Below, piece by piece: positions 1-6,461 of a stretch of DNA of 6,461 bases. This DNA comes from Pseudomonadota bacterium (GTDB lineage Bacteria; Pseudomonadota; Gammaproteobacteria; Burkholderiales; Gallionellaceae): NCBI GenBank assembly GCA_021783525.1, contig JAJXTT010000110.1, positions 1-6,461 of the forward strand. The letters are read 5' to 3'. The notes under the pieces are model-generated. The model was not told the origin of the DNA. It searched no databases and worked only from the letters and a program-made list of their open reading frames with translations. The position numbers and the translations under genes are program-made. Position 1 is the first letter of the stretch. Every line of letters starts with the position of its first letter.

Positions 1-1139
1 GATCGGGGCGTACGCCCTTTTCGCGCAGCGGCGACGGCAAGGCCGCGATCGGACCGATGTTGCGCGAATACCTGATGGGCGAGGCCATGTACCATCTCGG
101 CATTCCCACCACGCGCGCACTGGCCGTTGTCGCCACAGGGGAGTTCGTGTATCGCGAAAGTGCACTGCCGGGGGCGGTCCTGACCCGCGTTGCGGCAAGC
201 CATATTCGTATCGGGACCTTTGAATATTTCGCCTCGCGAAACGCAGTTGAATCCGTACGCAGGCTCGCGGACTACACGATCAGGCGTCATTACCCGGAAT
301 TGACCGGAAGGCCCTATATCGAGTTCGTGCGGGGAGTGGTTGCGCGGCAGGCCGAACTTGTCGCAAGGTGGATGGGTGTCGGGTTCATCCATGGCGTAAT
401 GAACACCGACAACATGTTGCTTTCCGGCGAGACCATCGACTATGGACCTTGCGCGTTCCTCGAGCATTACGACCCGGCAACAGTGTTCAGCTCGATAGAC
501 CACAGGGGACGCTACGCCTACGGAAACCAGCCCGCGATCGCGCAATGGAACCTGGCGCGATTTGCCGAAACATTGCTGCCCCTGCTGGACGAAGATAGCG
601 AACGAGCCGTTCAGTTGGCGACAGACGCGATCAAGTCGTTTTCAGACCGATACGAAAATTCCTGGCTTGCGATGATGCGACGCAAGCTTGGTCTGGAACT
701 CGCCGAAGCGGACGATGCAAAGCTGGCACGGGATTTCCTGGATGCGCTGCACACGGGGCAAGCCGATTACATTCTGGCCTGGCGCTATCTTGCGGATGCG
801 GCGGAATCCGATCCAGCGCCCTTGCGGAGCGTGTTTCGCGGCGATATCGCGAAGCTCGACGAATGGCTTCCGCGCTGGCAGGGCCGACTGGCCCTGGAGA
901 AAAGACCGGCCTCGGAGATCGCCGCGGACATGCGGCGCGTGAATCCCTATGTCATCCCCCGCAACCACCTTGTCGAACAAGCACTCGAGGCTGCCACCGG
1001 CAATGGCGACCTCGCCCCGTTCAACCGGCTGCTGGAGATCTTGCGTGACCCCTATACCGGACGCGAGGAGGCTACCCTGTATGCCGAGCCGGCCTCGCCC
1101 GAACAGACCGCTAACCACCGCACGTTCTGCGGCACCTGA
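1..1139 (+). CDS. selO: Protein adenylyltransferase SelO (YdiU/UPF0061 family), 5'-truncated by window edge
   Basis: SelO proteins have a protein-kinase fold but bind ATP in reversed orientation and transfer AMP to hydroxyl side chains of target proteins; in E. coli SelO acts in the oxidative-stress response. The reading frame is open from the window's first bases: codons from position 3 read SGRTPFSRSGDGKAAIGP, matching the family's glycine-rich GxTPYSRxGDG segment, so the ATG at 57 is internal. About 100 N-terminal residues, including the nucleotide-binding lysine region, are missing. Counting from the ATG at 57, visible landmarks are the helix Glu in REYLMGEAM (E4), LGIPTTRAL (14-22), the catalytic-loop motif HGVMNTDN (112-119), the metal-binding DYGP (128-131), DHRGRY and the NQP segment, and a Cys third from the C-terminus (C358, CGT end). 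This matches the position of E. coli's CSS end and the human selenocysteine. Family assignment is by recalled similarity to E. coli YdiU along the whole visible length. The catalytic residues present suggest an active enzyme. Confidence 0.95.
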   Translation, partial: SGRTPFSRSGDGKAAIGPMLREYLMGEAMYHLGIPTTRALAVVATGEFVYRESALPGAVLTRVAASHIRIGTFEYFASRNAVESVRRLADYTIRRHYPELTGRPYIEFVRGVVARQAELVARWMGVGFIHGVMNTDNMLLSGETIDYGPCAFLEHYDPATVFSSIDHRGRYAYGNQPAIAQWNLARFAETLLPLLDEDSERAVQLATDAIKSFSDRYENSWLAMMRRKLGLELAEADDAKLARDFLDALHTGQADYILAWRYLADAAESDPAPLRSVFRGDIAKLDEWLPRWQGRLALEKRPASEIAADMRRVNPYVIPRNHLVEQALEAATGNGDLAPFNRLLEILRDPYTGREEATLYAEPASPEQTANHRTFCGT

Positions 1140-1297
1140 ACTTTCCGGAATGCCCGACCGGCTGTCCACATCAATGCATGGACTTCATTCTGGGCCCCTT
1201 CTCCCTTGAGAAGGGGGAAGCCGCGCCATGTCTCAAGGACAACATCACTTTTGCCCGGCACGCGGTCGCCTTGCCGTCTTCCTCAACCACGTGCGGA
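1140..1297. other. Convergent intergenic gap between selO and the efflux operon
   Basis: This 158-bp spacer separates the 3' end of selO from the 3' end of the outer-membrane factor gene, so both transcripts run into it. Apart from the hairpin at 1195-1216 I see no coding signal, promoter or RNA gene. A few open frames cross it, but they are short extensions of frames that shadow the flanking genes. A weaker 5-bp inverted pair (CGGCA/TGCCG, about 1256-1277) is not followed by a T tract on either strand. Confidence 0.7.
1195..1216. terminator. Perfect 9-bp stem-loop, candidate bidirectional terminator or intergenic repeat
   Basis: CCCCTTCTC (1195-1203) and GAGAAGGGG (1208-1216) are exact reverse complements around the 4-base loop CCTT, giving a stable hairpin on either strand. 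It lies 56 bp past the selO stop and 82 bp past the stop of the minus-strand outer-membrane factor gene, a suitable place to end both transcripts. Neither side has the U-rich tract of a canonical intrinsic terminator, so its function is inferred from position and symmetry. It could instead be one copy of a dispersed intergenic palindrome, or may only protect 3' ends from exonucleases. Confidence 0.45.
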
Positions 1298-2725
1298 TCA
1301 ATAATTGGCCTCTTTCCAGCCGCCACCCAGCGCCTTCAGCAGGCTCACCGCCGATTGAAACTGGCCCCCGCGTATCTGGGACTGGACGCGCAAGGCAGAC
1401 AACTGGTTTTGCTGCACCGTGGCAAGGGTCAGGGCATTGTCCAGTCCTTCCTTGTAGCGCAACAAAGTGATCTCATAGGCCTTGTTCTCGTCACGCACGG
1501 CTTCATCCTGCTTTTGCCTGGCGGACTCCAGGCCTTGCAGATTGCCCAGTGCATCCTGGGTTTCCTGTATTGCGACCAGTACGGCTTGCCGGTAATTGGA
1601 GACTGCGGCGACATAGCCCGCCTGAGCAAAATCGACCCCTGCGCCGATCCTTCCGCCGTCGAACAGGGTCTGGCTGGCCTGCGCGCCGATGGACCACACC
1701 AGTGACGGTGCCGAAACCAGATTGGACAGGGTGTTCGACTCGTAGCCGCCAAGTGCCGGCGCCAGGATCAACGACGGAAAATAGGCCGCCTTGGCCACGC
1801 CGATCTGGGCATTGGCGGCCGCCATCGCGCGTTCTGCCGAGGCGATATCGGGCCGCCGCTCAAGCAGGTTTGCCGGCAGCCCGGCGGGGATCGCCGGGGT
1901 CTGGGCCGGAAGCGTGCCTGCGGCGATGCTGAAGCTCGCGGCCGGAACGCCCGTCAGCGTCGCCAGCGTGTCTTCAGTCTGCTTGCGCTGATTCTTCAGC
2001 AAATCGAGTTGTGCCTTGCTCGACGAGACCAGCGCGTTCTGGAAGGCCACATCGTTCTCCGCAGCCGCGCCGAAATCGTGGCGCACGCGGGTCAGATCGA
2101 GCACTTTTTCCTGCAATGCGATCGTGTCGGAGACGAGACCGATCTCTTCGTCGAGCTGGCGCACCTGAAAATAGGCCGATGCGACCTGGGCGGTCAGCAC
2201 CAGGCGCACGTTTTCCTGGTCGGCCGCCGCCTGTTCGGCGCTGGCGCGGGCACTCTCGATGTCCCTGCGCACCCGCCCCAGCCAGTCGATCTCATAACTG
2301 ACGGTGACGTTCGGCCTGAAGTCGTTCTGTACCGTACTGGTGTTGGGTATGTTGTAAGCAAACTGCGGCCGGTTTGCCGACGTGCGGGTGCGCGAAGCAT
2401 CCGCATTCAGTGCGACCGTCGGGAACATGGCGGCGGCATGTGCGTTGCTTTGCGCAATCGCCTGGTCGAGGCGCGCCACCGACGCTTTCAGACCCGGGTT
2501 GTCCCTGAGGCAATTGCTTTCAAGTTCGTCGAGCTGCTTGTCGCCGAAGGTCTTCCACCATTCCTTCTTGGGAACGGCGTCGGCAGGGCTGGCAGGCTGC
2601 CACTCCGTCCCGGTCTTCCAGCCGGCGGGCATGTCGGTGATCGCCGGGCGCTTGTAGTCGGGGCCGATAGACGCGCAAGCCGCACATAGCAACGGCAGAC
2701 CGGCGAGCAGCATGAGGGGGCGCAT
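1298..2725 (-). CDS. Outer-membrane factor of RND efflux pump, NodT/OprM-type lipoprotein
   Basis: This 475-aa protein has the usual length of the NodT subgroup of TolC-like channels, which trimerise into an outer-membrane barrel plus a periplasmic helical tunnel that serves as the exit duct of RND pumps. The N-terminus is a short hydrophobic signal with a lipobox-like LCAAC ending at Cys17, followed by the family's characteristic GPDYKRP (21-27). Two outer-membrane-efflux repeats follow at roughly 60-245 and 280-465. The second opens with the signature LLERRPDIASAERAM (287-301) and a following AQIGVAKAAYFPSL, and contains LFDGGR (354-359). The ATG at 2725 is preferred. A TTG at 2734 would overlap the adaptor stop and sit only 2 bases after the AAAGGA Shine-Dalgarno, whereas the ATG lies 11 bases after it and 5 bp past the adaptor stop. 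It is the last gene of the permease-adaptor-channel operon. The substrate is not deducible. Confidence 0.95.
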   Translation of the reverse strand: MRPLMLLAGLPLLCAACASIGPDYKRPAITDMPAGWKTGTEWQPASPADAVPKKEWWKTFGDKQLDELESNCLRDNPGLKASVARLDQAIAQSNAHAAAMFPTVALNADASRTRTSANRPQFAYNIPNTSTVQNDFRPNVTVSYEIDWLGRVRRDIESARASAEQAAADQENVRLVLTAQVASAYFQVRQLDEEIGLVSDTIALQEKVLDLTRVRHDFGAAAENDVAFQNALVSSSKAQLDLLKNQRKQTEDTLATLTGVPAASFSIAAGTLPAQTPAIPAGLPANLLERRPDIASAERAMAAANAQIGVAKAAYFPSLILAPALGGYESNTLSNLVSAPSLVWSIGAQASQTLFDGGRIGAGVDFAQAGYVAAVSNYRQAVLVAIQETQDALGNLQGLESARQKQDEAVRDENKAYEITLLRYKEGLDNALTLATVQQNQLSALRVQSQIRGGQFQSAVSLLKALGGGWKEANY

Positions 2726-2730
2726 GGCGG

Positions 2731-3906
2731 TCAAATTCCTTTGGCGGTTTCGGCGGCGATTGTCACCGGCTGTCCGTCGCCGATCGAGTCGGGAGGATTC
2801 ATGACCACCTTGTCGTTGGGTTTCACACCGGCCTTGATCTCGATGTCGTGGCCGTAGTCGGTACCCACGGTCACGGCCTGCAACCTGACCTTGCCGTCCG
2901 GCTGAACGACTGCGACCCGTGTACCCGCAGAGTTGTACAACAGGGCATTGGTCGGCAGGATCAATCCTCCGTTCGATTTCAGCGTGAGCGCGACGTCCAC
3001 GTACGCACCGGGCAAGAGGCTGTGGTCGGCATTCGGCACCTGTATTTCGACCTGCAGGGTGCGCGTCGCCGGATCGATCGCGCCCGCAGTGCGCACGATC
3101 CGTCCCTTGACCGGCCTGTCGGCAGCTTCCGGCCGGAGAATATCCACGCTGTCGCCGACGCGTATCCGGTCGGCCCGGTATTGCGGGACATAGACATAGA
3201 GACGCAGCCTGTCGATCTGCGCGACAGCAAACATCGTCTGCCCCTTGCCGCCGTTGCCGGCATTCATCAGGTCTCCGTTGTCGATTTCGCGCTTCGTCAC
3301 GATGCCATCGAACGGGGCGAGCACATTGCTGAAGCTCTGCTGGTCGCGCAGACGCTTGAGCGCGGCCTCGGTCTGCTGGTATGCGGCGGTCTTCTCGTCA
3401 TATTCCTGCTGCGAGACTGCATCGTGCTCGCGCAACTTGCCCCAGCGCTCGTACGCGATCTTTGCGAGTTCGAAATTCGCCCTGGCCTCATCGACCTGCT
3501 TGTTGATATCGGGGATATCGAGTGTCGCCAGCAAATCGCCTTTCTTCACCGGCTGGCCGATATCCTTGAACCACTGCCTGACATATCCGCTGGTGCGCGC
3601 ATAGATCTGCGCCTCGTAGATACCCTGCAAGGCACTGGGCAAGGTCAGCTTCGGCTCATAGCCACCGGCGCTCGGTTGAACAACGTGCACCTGGAGGATG
3701 GCATTCTCGGCAGCCCGCGCCGCCAGCAACTCCGCATTGGCCCGGCGCACGAGCAAAGCCCAGCCCAGACCCAGCAAAAGCAGAACGACAATGGCCACAG
3801 TCACCCAACGGGCGGTGCGGACGACTTGATGCCGGCTGCTTTCCTGTGCAGCTCCGTACAGATGGAATTCCGGCAAACCCTGATGAGAATGTCGCTGATC
3901 GGTCAT
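2731..3906 (-). CDS. RND efflux periplasmic adaptor (membrane fusion protein, HlyD/AcrA-type)
   Basis: This 391-aa protein is the periplasmic adaptor that joins the inner-membrane RND permease to the outer-membrane channel. A cytoplasmic N-terminus rich in polar residues (1-32) precedes a single membrane anchor at about 33-52, so it is anchored by a transmembrane helix instead of a lipid. The split lipoyl domain is visible as IYARTSGYVRQW...GQPVKKGDLLATLD (101-130) and LAPFDGIVTKREIDNGDLM (196-214). Between them lies the alpha-hairpin (about 131-192), whose tip carries R154, L158 and S165 in the R-x3-L-x6-S spacing of the TolC-binding motif of AcrA-like adaptors, within AVSQQEYD. A beta-barrel (about 220-310, with DPATRTLQVEI) and a membrane-proximal domain follow. 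The ATG at 3906 is chosen because AGGA lies 8 bases upstream and the protein then begins MTDQRHSHQG. A longer frame starting at 4041 would add 45 unlikely residues overlapping the permease gene. It lies 10 bp after the permease stop. Confidence 0.96.
   Translation of the reverse strand: MTDQRHSHQGLPEFHLYGAAQESSRHQVVRTARWVTVAIVVLLLLGLGWALLVRRANAELLAARAAENAILQVHVVQPSAGGYEPKLTLPSALQGIYEAQIYARTSGYVRQWFKDIGQPVKKGDLLATLDIPDINKQVDEARANFELAKIAYERWGKLREHDAVSQQEYDEKTAAYQQTEAALKRLRDQQSFSNVLAPFDGIVTKREIDNGDLMNAGNGGKGQTMFAVAQIDRLRLYVYVPQYRADRIRVGDSVDILRPEAADRPVKGRIVRTAGAIDPATRTLQVEIQVPNADHSLLPGAYVDVALTLKSNGGLILPTNALLYNSAGTRVAVVQPDGKVRLQAVTVGTDYGHDIEIKAGVKPNDKVVMNPPDSIGDGQPVTIAAETAKGI
2737..2742 (-). promoter_or_regulatory. 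Ribosome binding site of the outer-membrane factor gene
   Basis: AAAGGA on the minus strand lies inside the 3' end of the adaptor gene, 11 bases before the ATG at 2725 and only 2 bases before the in-frame TTG at 2734. The spacing, slightly long for the ATG but impossible for the TTG, decides the start. Its position within the upstream coding sequence suggests translational coupling. Confidence 0.6.
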
Positions 3907-3914
3907 GATGTGTG

Positions 3915-3918
3915 TCCT
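3915..3918 (-). promoter_or_regulatory. Ribosome binding site of the adaptor gene, overlapping the permease stop codon
   Basis: AGGA on the minus strand is 8 bases before the adaptor ATG at 3906. The permease stop TAG (3919-3917) shares its AG with this site (TAGGA). Ribosomes ending on the permease would therefore sit on the adaptor's initiation site, which favours coupled translation. The site also supports the ATG at 3906 as the true start. Confidence 0.75.
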
Positions 3919-6461
3919 ATGCAGAAGCAGGTGTGGTGGTGGGCGCGCCGTCTTCCTGATTGCGCGCTTTCCGCGCGGCAAGCCATTGGTGGAAAGAGGC
4001 AAAAACGGCGGGAACGAAGAGCAGCGTTGAAACAGTCGCAAACAGCAAGCCGCCTATCACGGCGCGGCCGAGAGGCGCATTCTGCTCCGAGCCCTCGCCG
4101 ATGCCGATCGCCATCGGGATCATGCCGAGTATCATCGCCAGGGCCGTCATCAGGACCGGGCGCAGCCTCGTGGCGCCGGCCTCAAGGGCTGCCGAGAGCG
4201 GCGGCAACCCGGCATCCAGCCGCTGCCGGGCGAACGCCACAACCAGAATGCTGTTGGCGGTCGCCACGCCCATCGTCATGATCGCGCCCGTCAGCGCCGG
4301 CACGCTCAGATCCGTTCCGGTCAATATCAGCATCCAGGCGATACCGGCCAGGGCGGCAGGCAGCGCCGAAATGATGATCAACGGATCGATCCAGGACTGG
4401 AAGTTGACCACGATCAGCAGATAGACCAGGACGATGGCGCCAATGATCCCCAAACCCAGGCCGATATAGGAAGACTGCATGGTCTGCACCTGCCCGCGCA
4501 TCGCGATGCGGCTGCCCTTCGGCAAGCCGGGTTTGGCTTCGTCAATGAGCGCCTGGATTTCGCTGGCCGCGGAGCCGAGGTCGCGACCGCGCACGTTCGC
4601 GTAGATGTCGACAGAGGTGAGGATGTTGTTGTGCGTCACGATGCTCGGCTCCTTGTACGGCGAAACCTTCACCAGATTGCTGAGCACCTGCGGCGCAATA
4701 TCCTTTGCGCCGGGAATATTGACCGGCAGATGCATCAGGTCGTCGAGGGAGCTGATCTTGTATTGCGGCGCCTGCACCTGGATGTTGTAGACGATGCCGT
4801 TGGACGGGTTGAGGAAAAAGGCCGGCTGCGTCTGCTGGCTCCCGGAAAGCGGCAGAAGGATATTCTGGGCCACGTCGGCAGGACTGATGCCGATGCTCTG
4901 CAAGCGCGGACGATCCATCTCCAGCGCGATCCCCGGCTCGTCCAGCCGCTGGTGGACATGCACGTCGACGGCCCCGTTGACGGCCTTGATCCGGTTCATG
5001 AGCTTTCCGGCGAAGGCGGTGTTCTCGGCGATGTTGTTGCCGTATATCTGTACGTCGATTGCCGCGGGAATGCCAAAGTTGAGGATCTGGGCCACGATAT
5101 CGGCCGGCTGGAAAAAGAACTCGACACCCGGGAAACGCTTGCCCAACTCTGCCGGGATCTTGTCGATATATTCGCTGGTCGGCCGGTGATCGGGGTTGAG
5201 CGAAATCAGGATGTCGGCGTCCAGCGTGCCGATGGTGCCCGAGTTGCTGTACGAAAGATTGATGCCGCTGTACGGCAAACCGATATTGTCGATGATCGAT
5301 GCCAGTTCCTTTGCGGGAATTATCTCGCGCAACGCGCTGTCGACGGCATCGGAGATCAGTGCGGTGTTCTCTATCCTGGTTCCGGTCGGTACCCGCATGT
5401 GCAGCTTGATCTGGCCGGTATCCACCGTGGGGAAAAGATCGCGCCCAAGCATCAGGTAGAGTCCGCAGGACAAGAGGCAAAAACCGAGGAACCCCGCGAT
5501 AAAACTGCGGCGGTGCGTCAGCAGGTGGCTCAGCAGAAGCACGTAGACGTTGCGCAACTTCTCGAAACGCCGGTTGAACGATTCATGCACGCCGAACACC
5601 CACTTTGCGATCCTGCCGGTGCGTTTCTGGTGCCCCATCAGCAGCAGGGCCAGGGTCGGCACCAACGTGCGAGACAGCACGTAGGACGCCAGCATCGCGA
5701 ACACCACGGCTTCGGCCAGCGGCACGAACAGATAGCGAGCCACACCTTCGAGGAAGAACATGGGCACGAACACGATACAGATACACAAGGTCGAGACAAA
5801 GGCGGGGATGGCGATTTCGCCTGCACCGTCGAGGATCGCCGTATAAAGGTTCGAGCCCATGTGCAGATGGCGCTCGATATTCTCGATCGTCACCGTCGCG
5901 TCGTCCACGAGAATGCCGACTGCCAGCGCCAGCCCGCCCAGCGTCATGATATTGATGGTCTCGCCCACCGCGTGCAGCAAAATGATCGAAGTGAATATCG
6001 ACAACGGGATCGAAATGGCGATGATCGAGGTCGTGCGCAGATTGCCCAGGAATAGCAGCAACATCATGGCCGTCAGTCCTGCCGCGATCAGCGCCTCATG
6101 CGAGACTCCTCTGATCGCCGTCTTGACGAATACCGACTGGTCCGCCAGCAACGCGACGTCGACGCTCTTGGGCAGCAGCGGCAGCAAAGTGGGCAGCCTG
6201 GCCTTGAGGTCGTTGACCACGTCGATGGTCGAGGCGCCGCCATTCTTGTAGATGGACAAGAGCAGCCCGCGCTGGCCATTCTGCTTGACGATATTCGTCT
6301 GCGGGGAGAACCCGTCGCGGACATGGGCGACCTCCCGCAGGAAAGTCGTTGCACCGCCCACGGTCTTTACGGGCATGTTGTTCAGTCCCTCGATCGTCGT
6401 CGGCGAACTGTTCAGGCTGACGTTGTATTCCGTCTCTTCTATCTTGGCGGTGCCGGTAGGC
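3917..6461 (-). CDS. RND efflux permease (HAE/AcrB-type inner-membrane pump), 5'-truncated by window edge
   Basis: This is the proton-driven inner-membrane subunit of a tripartite efflux pump. The frame stays open to the right edge. Residues upstream of the ATG at 6376 read EYNVSLNSSPTTIEGLNN, typical of the porter domain, so that ATG is internal and roughly 220 N-terminal residues (TM1 and the first porter region) are missing. Counting from 6376: TM2-TM6 lie at about 95-236, TM7 at about 292-310, the second large periplasmic porter/docking domain at 311-633, TM8-TM12 at about 634-793, and a short cytoplasmic tail follows. TM4 contains GILVDDATVTIEN with the paired aspartates D158 and D159 of the proton relay. 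The DD, in place of the DG of metal-exporting CusA/CzcA-type pumps, points to a drug/amphiphile-type pump. TM11 keeps RLRPVLMTALA. The AcrB TM10 lysine position is alanine (A707). It is the first gene of the visible operon, upstream of adaptor and channel genes. The substrate and exact subfamily are unresolved. Confidence 0.95.
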   Translation of the reverse strand, partial: PTGTAKIEETEYNVSLNSSPTTIEGLNNMPVKTVGGATTFLREVAHVRDGFSPQTNIVKQNGQRGLLLSIYKNGGASTIDVVNDLKARLPTLLPLLPKSVDVALLADQSVFVKTAIRGVSHEALIAAGLTAMMLLLFLGNLRTTSIIAISIPLSIFTSIILLHAVGETINIMTLGGLALAVGILVDDATVTIENIERHLHMGSNLYTAILDGAGEIAIPAFVSTLCICIVFVPMFFLEGVARYLFVPLAEAVVFAMLASYVLSRTLVPTLALLLMGHQKRTGRIAKWVFGVHESFNRRFEKLRNVYVLLLSHLLTHRRSFIAGFLGFCLLSCGLYLMLGRDLFPTVDTGQIKLHMRVPTGTRIENTALISDAVDSALREIIPAKELASIIDNIGLPYSGINLSYSNSGTIGTLDADILISLNPDHRPTSEYIDKIPAELGKRFPGVEFFFQPADIVAQILNFGIPAAIDVQIYGNNIAENTAFAGKLMNRIKAVNGAVDVHVHQRLDEPGIALEMDRPRLQSIGISPADVAQNILLPLSGSQQTQPAFFLNPSNGIVYNIQVQAPQYKISSLDDLMHLPVNIPGAKDIAPQVLSNLVKVSPYKEPSIVTHNNILTSVDIYANVRGRDLGSAASEIQALIDEAKPGLPKGSRIAMRGQVQTMQSSYIGLGLGIIGAIVLVYLLIVVNFQSWIDPLIIISALPAALAGIAWMLILTGTDLSVPALTGAIMTMGVATANSILVVAFARQRLDAGLPPLSAALEAGATRLRPVLMTALAMILGMIPMAIGIGEGSEQNAPLGRAVIGGLLFATVSTLLFVPAVFASFHQWLAARKARNQEDGAPTTTPASA

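Noticed and set aside
1256..1277. Second hairpin in the convergent gap as a terminator for the efflux operon
   Set aside because: The stem is only 5 bp with an 11-base loop, and on the minus strand it is followed by GGCAAAA instead of a T run.
1178..1705. Plus-strand open frame starting in the convergent gap and running over the channel gene
   Set aside because: Most of it is antisense to the conserved second half of the outer-membrane factor, and it has no convincing ribosome site or recognisable motif.
2732..2734. TTG start for the outer-membrane factor, overlapping the adaptor stop
   Set aside because: It is only 2 bases from the Shine-Dalgarno sequence, and an ATG three codons later gives a normal signal peptide.
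3907..4041. N-terminal extension of the adaptor to a start at 4041
   Set aside because: It would overlap the conserved permease 3' end by over 120 bp and place 45 proline/arginine-rich residues before the membrane anchor; the ATG at 3906 has a good ribosome site.
2848..4281. Long plus-strand open frame of 477 codons opposite the adaptor and the end of the permease
   Set aside because: It is antisense to two strongly recognised genes; its translation resembles no family, and long shadow frames are expected in GC-rich coding DNA.
4631..6055. Plus-strand open frame of 474 codons inside the permease gene
   Set aside because: The permease reading on the opposite strand is conserved throughout; the antisense product is rich in His, Gln, Arg and Asp with no domain, typical of a shadow frame.
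6374..6376. ATG at 6376 as the permease start
   Set aside because: The frame continues upstream to the window edge with typical RND porter-domain residues, and about 220 residues of the family's N-terminus would otherwise be missing.

Overview
The window is about 6.5 kb of gene-dense, GC-rich proteobacterial DNA, most likely from a betaproteobacterium or a close relative. That placement is inferred from codon usage, the style of the SelO protein and the NodT-type outer-membrane lipoprotein; no rRNA or other marker settles it. Both ends of the window cut through genes.

Left part (1-1139, + strand): the C-terminal four-fifths of a SelO/YdiU-family protein, a kinase-fold enzyme that transfers AMP to proteins. 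Its 5' end lies off the left edge. It stops at 1139 and faces a minus-strand gene across a 158-bp convergent gap. That gap holds a perfect 9-bp-stem hairpin at 1195-1216 and nothing else recognisable.

Right part (1298-6461, - strand, read from right to left): a compact operon for a complete tripartite RND efflux pump. The order of transcription is inner-membrane permease (HAE/AcrB type, 5' end off the right edge), periplasmic adaptor (HlyD/AcrA type, 391 aa), then outer-membrane factor (NodT/OprM-type lipoprotein, 475 aa). Gaps are 10 and 5 bp. The permease stop codon lies inside the adaptor's Shine-Dalgarno sequence, so translation is probably coupled. The permease uses proton flow to move substrates, the adaptor bridges the periplasm and binds the channel through its hairpin tip, and the outer-membrane factor forms the exit duct. 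The substrate cannot be deduced from the sequence. No regulator or operon promoter is visible; both would lie to the right.

I saw no CRISPR array, mobile element, tRNA or rRNA, and no convincing unknown system. The points most worth a second look are the permease's missing TM10 lysine, the SelO protein's changed cysteine arrangement, the permease-first gene order and the hairpin between the convergent genes.
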